DNA of 64,000 bases from Pseudonocardia sp. HH130630-07 (GTDB taxonomy: Bacteria; Actinomycetota; Actinomycetes; Mycobacteriales; Pseudonocardiaceae). Numbering within the stretch: the first letter of the stretch is position 1; each line of letters opens with the position of its first letter. The translations under genes and the position numbers were made by a program. The stretch lies in NCBI RefSeq assembly GCF_001698125.1, contig NZ_CP013854.1, positions 3,596,001-3,660,000 on the forward strand. The letters are read 5' to 3'. The notes below the pieces were generated by a model. It made no database searches, was not told the DNA's origin, and saw nothing but the letters and a program-made list of their open reading frames with translations. Shown here piece by piece: positions 25,845 to 35,208 of this stretch.

Positions 25845-27150
25845 CGCGTGAATCTCTGCTTGAACCCGCCAAGGATCAGTCAGAGAAGGAAGTCCACGCG
25901 ATGGCCCTGGACCAGGCTGCCCTGTTCGACGTCCTCGAGGCACTCAAGGCCGCCGATGTCGGTGACCGTGTCCGCACCGCCGCCGAAACCGTCTACCAGG
26001 CGTTGATCGAGGCCGAGCTGACCGACACCATCGGCGTCGCCCCGCACGAACGCACCGGATCACGATCCGCCCAACGCAATGGGCACCGGGCCCGCACGCT
26101 GTCGACGACGGCAGGGGATCTGGAGCTGCGGATCCCGAAGCAGCGCACCGGCTCGTTCTTCCCGAGCCTGTTGGAGAGGCGCCGGCGGGTGGACCAGGCC
26201 CTGTTCGCGGTCGTGATGGAGGCCTACCTGCACGGCGTCTCCACGAGGAAGGTCGACGACCTGCTCAAAGCCCTCGGTGCCGACTCGGGCATCTCGAAGT
26301 CCGAGGTCTCCCGGATCTGCGCCGACCTCGACACCGAGGTCGGCGCGTTCCGAGACCGGTCACGGGCCGAGCAGGCGTTCCCGTATGTGTTCCTCGACGC
26401 CACCTACTGCAAGGCCCGGGTCAACCACCGGGTGGTGTCCCAGGCGGTCGTGATCGCCACCGGCGTCCGCGCCGACGGATGGCGGGAGGTCCTCGGGTTC
26501 GCCGTCGGCGACAGCGAGGACGGCGCGTTCTGGACCGCATTCCTGCGCTCGTTGAAGGCGCGTGGTCTGGGCGGGGTGCAGCTGGTCATCTCCGATGCCC
26601 ACACCGGCCTCAAGCAGGCCATCTCCGCGGTCCTCCTGGGAGCGGCGTGGCAGCGGTGTCCAGTGCATTTCCTGCGCAACGTCCTGGCGCAGGTCCCGAA
26701 GGGCAACGCCGAGATGGTCGCCGCCGCCGTGCGCACGATCTTCGCCCAGCCCACGGCCGACATGGTCCGCGACCAAGTCGCCGTGATCGCCGGGTTGCTC
26801 GGCCGCCACGCCCCGAAGGTCGAAACGATGCTGCGCGATGCCGCCCCGGACCTGCTCGCGTTCGCCGACTTCCCGGTCAGCCACTGGAAGAAGATCTGGT
26901 CGACCAACCCTGGAACGGCTCAACAAGGAGGTCAACGCCGCACCGACGTGGTCGGGGTGTTCCCCAACCCCGAGGCGCTGCTGCGGCTGGCCCGGTACTG
27001 GCCGAGGCCCACGACGAGTGGCAGACCGGGGACCGCCGCTACCTCGGCGAAGCCACCATGGCCCAGCTCACCACGACCACCGCCAGTACCGAGGAGGTGG
27101 CGACACCGCAGCTCATCGCATGATCTAACCCGCAGAGATCCCCGCGACCG
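25845..27150 (+). mobile_element. IS256-family element (degenerate)
   Basis: Around the transposase gene, CGCGTGAATCTCTGCTTGAA (from about 25845) and the reverse complement of 27130-27150 (CGCGGGGATCTCTGCGGGTT) are imperfect inverted repeats. They suggest ends near 25845 and 27150. No target duplication was established. The right end runs directly into an AraC gene fragment. Confidence 0.55.
25901..27123 (+). pseudogene. IS256-family transposase with three frameshifts near its 3' end
   Basis: From ATG 25901 about 340 residues are intact. These include NGHRARTLSTTAGDLELRIP, FPYVFLDATYCKARVNHRVV with the first catalytic Asp, LVISDAHTGLKQAISAVLLG with the second, and RCPVHFLRNVLAQVPKGN. After WSTNP a base is missing and LERLNKEVN (catalytic Glu) is in another frame. 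RRTDVVGVFPNPEALLRLA returns to the first frame, and EAHDEWQTGDRRYLGEATMA lies in the third, ending at 27123. The catalytic Glu is separated from the two Asp, so the enzyme is not produced. It is unrelated in sequence to the split IS256 gene at 2965-7373. Confidence 0.88.
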
Positions 27151-27363
27151 GACCTACCCCACTCCGCGGGACGTCACCGTGTCGGACGCCGCTGACCTAC
27201 CTGCGTCGAATCCGTCTCGAACGTGCGCACCGAGACCTCTGCGCCGCAGGTGTGGCAGACGGGAACACCGCCGCAGGTTGCGCAGACGGGAACACCATTG
27301 GCCCGATCGCGGCCCGCTGGGGGTTCTCGAACTCGGGTTGGCTCGCCGCCGATTACCGGTGAC
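27150..27363 (+). pseudogene. AraC-family regulator C-terminal fragment
   Basis: The frame reads RGTSPCRTPLTYLRRIRLER AHRDL, then IGPIAARWGFSNSGWLAADYR and a stop. This is the second helix-turn-helix of an AraC/XylS protein, including the ARWGFSxxGxFAxxYR signature (Phe replaced by Leu). Between them ADGNT is duplicated, from a short tandem repeat. Everything upstream was lost at the IS256 right end. Confidence 0.65.
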
Positions 27364-27489
27364 AGTCGGGGCAGAACCCGAGCATCGTCTTGCGTTCCTG
27401 GCGGGTTGAACGCGACGGGCTCGACCCCGGCCGCACACCCTGTGGAGGTCTCGCCGCTGCGGATGCCCGGAGCTCGTGATCCCGGCGGC

Positions 27490-27660
27490 AGCGGTCGCTC
27501 CCGCGCACGTCGCAGCGGGCGCCGTCGAGCCGCATGCGACGCAGGTACGCGCTCGGTGAGCAGCCGAGGTGGCACCGGAACAGCTGCTGCAGGGCGGGCG
27601 CGGTCATGTCTGCGTGGTCGGCGATGACGGTGACGTCGGCGCGGGCTGACGCGGCGGCGT
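27490..27660 (-). pseudogene. second AraC-family fragment, opposite strand
   Basis: Minus-strand frame: ADVTVIADHADMTAPALQQL, then FRCHLGCSPSAYLRRMRLDG AR, the linker and start of the second HTH of an AraC-type regulator. Both ends are missing. It is a different gene from the plus-strand fragment just to the left. Confidence 0.6.
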
Positions 27661-27694
27661 CAGGTGACGTCTCGTGGTCGATTCGTCGTCCGCC

Positions 27695-27833
27695 GCCGCT
27701 GGTTGTTCCGCTACTGGCTGCAGGTCCTGACCGAGATCAAGAACCGTGGAGTCGCGGACGCCTGCATCGTGGTCTGTGACGGGCTCAAGACTGGGCAGAC
27801 GATCTTCGCCATCGGCGGTCACGCCACCCGCTG
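27695..27833 (+). pseudogene. IS256-family transposase scrap
   Basis: YWLQVLTEIKNRGVADACIV followed by VCDGLK matches the second-catalytic-Asp region of IS256 transposases, then the sequence diverges (TGQTIFAIGGHATR, stop). It is a fragment of about 40 codons with no element ends. Confidence 0.65.
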
Positions 27834-27858
27834 AGCCCTCAGGGGCAGCCGGCCGTGA

Positions 27859-28467
27859 TCAGGTCGGTGTGGCGTCGGGGTCGAGTCCGAGTGCGCGTGC
27901 CAGGACCGCGCGGATGTGGCTCACCTCGGGTGCCTGGCCGGACACCAGGATGGCCGCGCAGAGGCCGTCCGCGGCGGCGACCAGGGCGTCGACGGCGACC
28001 GGGTCGGTCGTGCGCAGGCGTCCGATCCGGGCGACCTCGTCCCGCCAGTGCTGCGCGATCGGCCGCAGCGCGGGGCGCCGGGAGGCGAGCGTGGACAGCT
28101 CGCGTTCGGCGAGGGCGCGCCCGCGACCGGCGTCGGTGCCGGCGGCGGCGATCAGTCCGGCCAGCTCGCCCAGCTCGTCGCCGGCTCGGTCGACGATGTC
28201 CCGCAACGTGACCGCGTAGGCCTCGGCGACCGCCGACAGCGCGGCGACCAGCAGTTCGTCGAGCGTCGCGAAGTAGTACGTGGTCAGGCTGGTCGGGACA
28301 CCGGCCTCGCGGGCCACGGTCCGGTGGGTCACCCCGGACGCGCCGTCCCGCTGCACGACCCGCAGGCAGGCGTCGATGATCTCGCCCCGCTTGCGTTCAC
28401 CGCGGGCGCGACGGCCGTCCGTGCTCGGGTCCGGGGTGCTGCGGTCGCGTGCGTCGGTTCGGGCCAC
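27859..28467 (-). CDS. TetR-family regulator
   Basis: 202 residues from GTG 28467, chosen because GGAGGAG lies 7 bases upstream; the frame is open further. HTH at about 25-70: VTHRTVAREAGVPTSLTTYY, FATLDELLVAAL. The C-terminal domain has a TetR helical layout (VAEAYAVTLRDIVDRAGDEL, VAADGLCAAILVSGQ). It lies downstream of the MFS gene on the same strand with 124 bases between them, so it is probably its regulator, acting at the palindrome 30213-30235. Confidence 0.83.
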   Translation of the reverse strand: MARTDARDRSTPDPSTDGRRARGERKRGEIIDACLRVVQRDGASGVTHRTVAREAGVPTSLTTYYFATLDELLVAALSAVAEAYAVTLRDIVDRAGDELGELAGLIAAAGTDAGRGRALAERELSTLASRRPALRPIAQHWRDEVARIGRLRTTDPVAVDALVAAADGLCAAILVSGQAPEVSHIRAVLARALGLDPDATPT

Positions 28468-28591
28468 CGATCGCTCCTCCTGTCCCGGTGCCGGGTCGTC
28501 CCCGGAATGCCGATCGGGTGAGCGTAGGCGGTCGCCCGCACGGGCGCACGTGGCGCCCGTGCCGGCGACCCTGTCCTGCACCGGATCCTCG

Positions 28592-30178
28592 TCAGCCGGA
28601 CCCGGTGGCTCGTCCGGCGTCCACCGCGGCCCCGGCCTGCTCGTCGGCGTCCTCGGTCTCGCCGCGGGTCTCGTCGTCGCCGACCGTCCCGATGTGCCGG
28701 AGCACGACGACGGACAGCACGGCCAGCGCGAGGATGGCGACCGCGGATACCGTCGCCGTCACCTGTAGGCCTGCGACCTGGGCCGCCCTGGCCTGCTCGA
28801 TCAGGCCGGCCGGCAGCCGGTCGGCCACCGACGACGCCCCCGAGAGGCTTTCGCCGTAGGCCGCCGCGACCGGTGCGGGCAGCTCCGCGGGTGCGACGAG
28901 CCGGTCCCGGTAGACCGCGCTCGCCAGACTGCCGAGGACGGCGACGCCGACGGCCAGTCCGAGCTCCTGCACGGTCTCCGACATGGCCGACGCGGAGCCG
29001 GCCTTCTCCGGTGGCGCGCCGCCCACGACCAGGTCGGTCCCGAGCGCGGCGATCGCGCCGAGCCCGAGATAGACCAGGCCGAATCCGGCGGTGACCAGCC
29101 CGATGCTGCCCGGGCCGTCGACGCTGCGCAGCAGCACGTAGCCCACCGCGGACAGCGCGAGCGTGCCGCCCACGATGTGGCCGGGCCGGATCCGCCGGGC
29201 CAGCAGCGGCGCGCCGATCGCCGCCACGAACATCATCAGCGCCGGTGGGCCCATCCAGAACCCCGCCTGCATCGGCGGGAGCTGCTCGACGAGCTGGAGG
29301 TGCTGGGTGACCAGGAACATCGCGCCACCGACGCCGACCAGCCCGACGAGCAGGATGGTCAGGGCCGAGGTGAAGGCCGGTGCGGCGAACAACCGCAGGT
29401 CCAGCAGCGGGTCCGGCAGGCGGTTCTGGCGCCGGACGAACGCGACGCCGAACGCCAGGCCCGCGACGAGCCCGACGACCGCGGTGGCGTCGACGCCCTC
29501 CGAGGCGCCGTGCTTGATCGCGTAGATCACCGGCAGGATCGCGGCCAGGGACAGCCCCACGCTGATCAGGTCGATCCGGCCGCTGCCCGGGTCGCGGTAC
29601 TCCGGCAGCAGCAGCGGGGCCGCGACCAGCACGAGCGCGACGACGGGCAGCGCCACCAGGAACGCCGAGCCCCACCAGAAGCTGTCCAGCAGCAGGCCGC
29701 CGATCAGCGGACCGGCCGCCATCCCGAGGGCGAACATCGTCGCCCACACCCCGAACGCCAACGCCCGCTGGCGGACGTCGGTGAACATGTTGCTGATCAG
29801 CGCCAGGGTGGAGGGCATCAGCGTCGCGCCCGCGATCCCGAGCGCAGCCCGCGAGGCGATCAACATGGTGGCACTGGTGGAGAACGCCGCAGCCACGGAC
29901 GCGGCACCGAACGCCACCGCGCCGATCATCAACAGCCGCCGGCGGCCGATCCGGTCGCCGAGGGTGCCCATCGTGATCAGGAGCCCGGCGATCAGGAACC
30001 CGTACGCGTCCATGATCCAGAGCGCCTCGACGCTGCTCGGGTTCAGGTCGGCGGACAGCGCCGGGATGGCCAGGTACATCACCGTGACGTCGAGACCGAG
30101 CAGGACGGTCGGCAGCGCCAGGACGCCGAGACCGGCCCACTCCCTCGGTCCGGCGCGTCGTCGGGTGGAGGTGGTCAT
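28592..30178 (-). CDS. MFS exporter, DHA2 family (14 TM), linked to the NRPS cluster
   Basis: 528 residues. LGLDVTVMYLAIPALSADL in TM1 (the DHA2 LDxTVVNVALP-type motif), motif A TLGDRIGRRRLLMIG, and motif C GMAAGPLIGGLLLDSFWWGS. 14 hydrophobic segments and a C-terminal acidic tail (VGDDETRGETEDADEQA). Family members expel drugs or endogenous natural products by proton antiport. Its promoter faces away from the flavoenzyme gene of the biosynthetic operon, which ends 79 bases upstream. It is the likely exporter for the cluster product. Confidence 0.88.
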   Translation of the reverse strand: MTTSTRRRAGPREWAGLGVLALPTVLLGLDVTVMYLAIPALSADLNPSSVEALWIMDAYGFLIAGLLITMGTLGDRIGRRRLLMIGAVAFGAASVAAAFSTSATMLIASRAALGIAGATLMPSTLALISNMFTDVRQRALAFGVWATMFALGMAAGPLIGGLLLDSFWWGSAFLVALPVVALVLVAAPLLLPEYRDPGSGRIDLISVGLSLAAILPVIYAIKHGASEGVDATAVVGLVAGLAFGVAFVRRQNRLPDPLLDLRLFAAPAFTSALTILLVGLVGVGGAMFLVTQHLQLVEQLPPMQAGFWMGPPALMMFVAAIGAPLLARRIRPGHIVGGTLALSAVGYVLLRSVDGPGSIGLVTAGFGLVYLGLGAIAALGTDLVVGGAPPEKAGSASAMSETVQELGLAVGVAVLGSLASAVYRDRLVAPAELPAPVAAAYGESLSGASSVADRLPAGLIEQARAAQVAGLQVTATVSAVAILALAVLSVVVLRHIGTVGDDETRGETEDADEQAGAAVDAGRATGSG

Positions 30179-30212
30179 GCGGACCTCGCTCTCGGTCGGG
30201 ACATTTCCTGGA

Positions 30213-30235
30213 CGATAGTACTAGTTGTACCATCG
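30213..30235. promoter_or_regulatory. candidate TetR operator upstream of the exporter
   Basis: CGATAGTAC-TAGTT-GTACCATCG: arms match at 8 of 9 positions, centred 46 bases before the exporter start, in the only AT-rich part of the gap. Probably bound by the TetR at 27859-28467. Confidence 0.6.
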
Positions 30236-30256
30236 TTCGAGAAATGGGCGCACGCC

Positions 30257-31438
30257 TCAGACGAAGGGCGACGTCGTGTTGGGCACGTCCAGCAGTGCCT
30301 TGCCGTACAGCTCATAGCCCAGCGCGGGCGCCAGGACCGCGTGTCGTGCAGCGGTGCCGGTGTCCCGCCAGATCCGTTGCAGCCGGTTCGGGGTCGCGAA
30401 CGATCCCGCCCCGTGTGCCGAGACGAGCCCGTCCACCGCGGACAGCACGCACTCCACGCACCGGGAGATGTCGGCCCGCACCCGGGCCCGGACGAGCGGC
30501 GACAGGGGCTCGCTGCGCTGCGCCGCGGCGTCGACGTCGTCGGCCGCGCGCAGGGCGTGCAGCTCCGCGGTGTCCAGTTCGGTGGCCGCCTGCGCGACCG
30601 CGAGCTGGAACGCGACGGAGTCCGCCTGCCGCTCGTAGGTCGTGTAGGCGATCGCCTTGTCGTGTGCCTTCGCGGTGACCAGGGACAGCGCGGCCCGGCC
30701 GAGGCCGAGCAGGGGCCCGGTGAGCACCACGGACACGTACGGCAGGAACGCCGAGCGGTACGGGGAGCCGGGGCCGTCGACGTGGTCGTCGCGCAGCGCC
30801 CCGGTCACCGAGAACATCCGGTGCAGGGGGACGACGACGTCGTCGACGACCAGTGTGTTGCTCCCGGTGCCGCGCATCCCCGCGACGTCCCAGGTGTCCT
30901 CGACCCGGCACGCGGCCGTCGGCACCAGGGCGAGGGCCTGGTCGAGCACCGTCCCGTCGTCCCCGGTGACCGGCACCCCGAGCACCGCCCAGTCGGCGTG
31001 CCAGGACCCGGAGTTGTACGGCCAGCGCCCGCTGACCCGGTAGCCGCCGTCGACCGGGGCGGTCTCGGCGGTGCCGGCGACGACGCCGGAGACCCGCCGT
31101 CCGCCCGTCCCGCCGAACACCTCCTCCCGGGCCCGGTCCGGGAACAGCGCGGCCATCCATGCGCACGAGTTGTAGATGGCCGTGACCCAGCCGGCGGCGC
31201 CGTCGGACTCGGCGACGGCGGCGGCGACCTCGATGACGCCGCGCACCGGCAGCTCGGGGCCGCCGAGCGCGCGCGGGACCGACAGGTCGAACAGGCCGGC
31301 GTCGGTCAGCGCGGAGACGACCTCGTCCGGCAGCCGCCGGTCCCGGTCACCGCGGGCGGAGTGCTCGGCGACGAGCGGGCCCAGCGCGCGGGCCCGGTCG
31401 ACCAGCTCGGCGGTGGACATCGGCTGCACGGCGGTCAT
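30257..31438 (-). CDS. acyl-CoA-dehydrogenase-type flavoenzyme (group D monooxygenase/dehydrogenase-like)
   Basis: 393 residues from ATG 31438 (ATGA overlap with the cupin stop). Layout of the acyl-CoA dehydrogenase superfamily: N-terminal helices (LPDEVVSALTDAGLFDLSVP), central beta domain (GWVTAIYNSCAWMAALFPDR, YRVSGRWPYNSGSWHADWAV), and a C-terminal domain of the type found in HsaA-like flavin-dependent hydroxylases (HDKAIAYTTYERQADSVAFQ; ATPNRLQRIWRDTGTAARHA near the end). The conserved WxRDxxTAxxH end is typical of two-component monooxygenases and related N- or C-oxidising enzymes. No separate flavin reductase is visible nearby. Role in the pathway: oxidation or desaturation of a carrier-bound or free intermediate (inference). 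Confidence 0.8.
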   Translation of the reverse strand: MTAVQPMSTAELVDRARALGPLVAEHSARGDRDRRLPDEVVSALTDAGLFDLSVPRALGGPELPVRGVIEVAAAVAESDGAAGWVTAIYNSCAWMAALFPDRAREEVFGGTGGRRVSGVVAGTAETAPVDGGYRVSGRWPYNSGSWHADWAVLGVPVTGDDGTVLDQALALVPTAACRVEDTWDVAGMRGTGSNTLVVDDVVVPLHRMFSVTGALRDDHVDGPGSPYRSAFLPYVSVVLTGPLLGLGRAALSLVTAKAHDKAIAYTTYERQADSVAFQLAVAQAATELDTAELHALRAADDVDAAAQRSEPLSPLVRARVRADISRCVECVLSAVDGLVSAHGAGSFATPNRLQRIWRDTGTAARHAVLAPALGYELYGKALLDVPNTTSPFV

Positions 31439-31842
31439 CGGTTCGCTCCCTCGACCTCGGCGAGCGCGACCGGCTGCAGGACGGAGGCCGCCGCGGCGGT
31501 TTCGTCGGTGCTGGTCCACACCGGGTGCGTGGCGAACGCGAGCGTGACCGGCTCCGGCCCCGCGCGGTAGACCACCTCCGGGCCCGGGCGCAGCCAGATG
31601 ATCTCGCCCGGCCCCGCGGTCACCCGCTCGGCGCCCCGCTCGACGGTGAACTCGCCGTCGAGGACGACGACCGCCTCGTCGTAGCTGGGGGTCCAGGGCA
31701 TCGATTCGCCGGCGCCGAAGTGCGCCAGCCCGACCCCCATGGACGTCGAGTTCGAGGCGTCGACGACGTCGCCGAGGAAGATCCGGCGGTCGGCGAAGCG
31801 CATCCAGGACGCGTCCTCGGCGGTGTACTTGACGAACGACAT
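31435..31842 (-). CDS. cupin-domain protein (EutQ-like)
   Basis: 135 residues, single cupin barrel: GVGLAHFGAGESMPWTPSYD then EAVVVLDGEFTVERGAERV and GPGEIIWLRPGPEVVYRAGP. The usual metal-binding motif HxH...E is not complete: Trp-Thr-Pro replaces His-x-His and Glu in DEAVVV remains. Metal binding is therefore doubtful and the protein may bind a ligand or stabilise an intermediate. Sits between SDR and flavoenzyme genes in the biosynthetic operon, overlapping the latter. Confidence 0.72.
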   Translation of the reverse strand: MSFVKYTAEDASWMRFADRRIFLGDVVDASNSTSMGVGLAHFGAGESMPWTPSYDEAVVVLDGEFTVERGAERVTAGPGEIIWLRPGPEVVYRAGPEPVTLAFATHPVWTSTDETAAAASVLQPVALAEVEGANR

Positions 31843-31886
31843 GGGACTCTCCTTCTCCTCTGTGGCCCCGCGGCGCGGGGAGGTGT

Positions 31887-32728
<842 letters not shown>

Positions 32729-32732
<4 letters not shown>

Positions 32733-34036
32733 CGGGCCACCCCGGCCGGTGCGGCGATCGGGCGCCGCGCGGCGACCAGACCGGTCAGCTCGTCGAGCCA
32801 TCCGTCGGCGATCCTGGCCGCGCGGGCGGCCGGGACCGCGTCCTCGACGTGCGTGAGATCGATCGACAGCACGCCGCGGTGGGTGGTGACGGCGGCCACC
32901 AGCAGCCCGACGACCGAGATCCCGGCCGCGAACCGGGCGCCGCTCACGTCCCAGGGGCCGATCCGGTCCGGGACGGCGCACACGCCGAGGTTGGTGAGGC
33001 AGAGGTTGATCGGGCCCTCCCGGTCCAGACGGTCGAGGAACGGCCCGGCCGCGTCCGGGGTCGCCGGCGCGGCCCGGCCCAGCTCGGTGATCATCGAGAA
33101 GTGCTCGCCGCGGGCGCGCCGTGCTGCCAGGTCGTCGCCGATCGCGGCGGCCGCGTCCCACGGGTCACCCGTGGTGTCGACGACCGTCGGCAGCGTCGCG
33201 ACGAAGCTGCCCACCTCGTGCCGGTCCACCGGGGGCTCCAGGTCGGCCCGGAAGTCCACCGGGGAGCCGAGCACCATGCACCCGGCGCCGGGGGACTCCC
33301 GGGCCACGACCCGGGCGAGCGTGCCCCCGAGCAGGCCGTGCACGCTCACCCCCGCCGCGCGGCAGGCGATGACCAGAGCGGAGAGCGCCGGGCCGGCGAT
33401 CTCGCGGCGGACCAGCCCGGTGCGCCGCGACGCGTGCGGCACGATCCGGTCCGCCTCGACCCGCGCCGGCCGGTGCCGGGCCAGGTCCGCGTGGTCCCGC
33501 CCGGCCTTCGCCCGGGCGGCCGCGGCGCCCGGACGGCCCCGCGCCGGCGCCGGGAACAGCTCCTCGGTCGGGCGGACGCCCGGCCGCGCCGGCGCCGTCG
33601 TCCCGGCGGCCCGCTCCACCCACTCCTGCAACAGGGACAGCACCGTCGTCCCGTCCGCGATGCTGTGCGCGGCGGTGAGCACGAGGTCCGCGCCGGAGCC
33701 GTCCTCGGCGAGCACGACCGCGGCCCTCAGCAGCGGCCCGGTCCGGCTGTCGATCCGCCGGGCCAGCTCGTCCTCGACGACGCCCGGTTCCCGGTCCCCG
33801 GTCAGCACCCGCAACGGGACCGGCGCACGGGCCGGGACGAAGCGCGGCCGCGGCCCGTCGCCGCCGACGGCGACCCGGGTCAGCGGATGGGTGCGCTGCA
33901 CCGCGTCGAGGCCGTCCCGCAGCGCGGGGACCGTGACCGGGCCGTGCACGGTCAGCCGGCCGACCACGTTCAGCGGGCTGATCCGGTCGGCGACGTCGTA
34001 CCAGCGTTCCAGCGGGCTCAACGGGCGGGGATCCAT
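32729..34036 (-). CDS. free-standing condensation/acyltransferase-type protein
   Basis: 435 residues from ATG 34036 (TGATG junction with the monooxygenase gene). Begins PLSPLERWYDVADRISPLNV, as in PapA/WES-like acyltransferases of the condensation superfamily. The active-site motif is AAHSIADGTTVL (HSIADG: second His and DG retained, first His replaced by Ala). A second landmark is GSPVDFRADLEPPVDRHEVG and a late NLGVCAVPDR, as in phthiocerol dimycocerosyl transferase-like enzymes. It probably transfers an acyl or peptidyl group from a carrier to an amine or alcohol, either starting or releasing the NRPS product. Confidence 0.78.
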
Positions 34037-35208
34037 CACGCCACCCCCGCCAGTCCCGGGAACGCCAGCGCCGCGCGGGCCCGCTCGGTGAGCACCCGCC
34101 GCGGGACGGTGCGCATGTAGAGGTCGCGCAGGACCCGGCGCACCGGGCGCTCGATCTGCTCCATGTCGCTGACCGCGCGGGAGTTCGCGACCATCGCGCG
34201 GGTCCGGTCGCGCCGGGCGTCCTCGTAGGCGCGCAGCCCGGTCTCCACGTCCGGGGCCCGGGACACGCTGTGCGCGAGGACGACGGCGTCCTCCACCGCC
34301 ATCCCGGCGCCCTGCCCGAGGCTGGTCAGCATCGGGTGCGCCGCGTCGCCGAGCAGGGTCACCGGACCCGATCCCCACCGTTCCAGGAACGCCCGGTCCC
34401 GGCTCGGCACGGCGATGATCGACGACTCGGGCGTGCGGTCGACGATCTCGCGGATCTCCGGCGCCCAGCCGTCGAACGCCCGCAGCACGCCGGCCTTGCC
34501 GCCGGTCCAGTTCGCCGACTCGGTCGCCGGCATGTTGCGGGTGCCCCACCAGTAGGCCCGCCCGTGACCGATGTCGATCAGGCCGAAGCGCTGTCCCGCG
34601 CCCCAGTAGTGGCCGATGTAGCCCGGCGTCAGGCGCGGGTGGTCGAACGGGACGACGGCCAGCCAGCAGACGTAGCCGCTGTCCCTCGCCGGTTCCGGCC
34701 CGGCGAGCGCCTCCCGGATCCGGGAGCCGAACCCGTCCGCGCCGACCAGGAGGTCGGCCCGGGCGCTGGGGTGGTCGGCGAAGTCGACCCGCACCCGTCC
34801 GTCCGGCTCGCGCTCGAACCCGGTGGCGGTCGCTCCGGTGGTCAGCGGCGGGTCGCGCAGCTCGTCGAGCATCGCCGCCTGCAGGTCCGAGCGGCTGATG
34901 CAGACGCTGGGGGCGCCCAGGTCGTCGCAGATCTCGGTGAACGGCATCCGGCGCATCAGGCGTCCCCGCCGGGTCCGGATGTCGAAGCGCCGCACGACCG
35001 CGCCGCGCTCAGCCAGGCCGAGGTCGATCCCGAGTTCGTCGAGCGCGGCGATCGCGTTGCTCATCAGCGACAGCGCGGTGCCGGCCGGGCGGATCCCGCT
35101 GGCCCGTTCGTAGATGTGGACGTCGACACCGACCCGGCGCAGGGCGATGGCCGCGGACAGGCCCCCGATACCGGAGCCCACGACGACGGCGGAGAGGCCG
35201 GGATTCAT
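34036..35208 (-). CDS. FAD-dependent aromatic-ring-type monooxygenase
   Basis: 390 residues from ATG 35208 (ATGA overlap with the NRPS stop). Rossmann motif VVVGSGIGGLSAAIALRRVG, DG motif LLVGADGFGSRIREAL, and GD motif VTLLGDAAHPMLTSLGQGAG define a PHBH-fold (group A) flavoprotein monooxygenase using NAD(P)H. Length is normal. C-terminal RVLRDLYMRTVPRRVL. In the operon it would hydroxylate an aromatic or other electron-rich part of the NRPS-bound or released product; the substrate is not deducible. Confidence 0.87.
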   Translation of the reverse strand: MNPGLSAVVVGSGIGGLSAAIALRRVGVDVHIYERASGIRPAGTALSLMSNAIAALDELGIDLGLAERGAVVRRFDIRTRRGRLMRRMPFTEICDDLGAPSVCISRSDLQAAMLDELRDPPLTTGATATGFEREPDGRVRVDFADHPSARADLLVGADGFGSRIREALAGPEPARDSGYVCWLAVVPFDHPRLTPGYIGHYWGAGQRFGLIDIGHGRAYWWGTRNMPATESANWTGGKAGVLRAFDGWAPEIREIVDRTPESSIIAVPSRDRAFLERWGSGPVTLLGDAAHPMLTSLGQGAGMAVEDAVVLAHSVSRAPDVETGLRAYEDARRDRTRAMVANSRAVSDMEQIERPVRRVLRDLYMRTVPRRVLTERARAALAFPGLAGVA

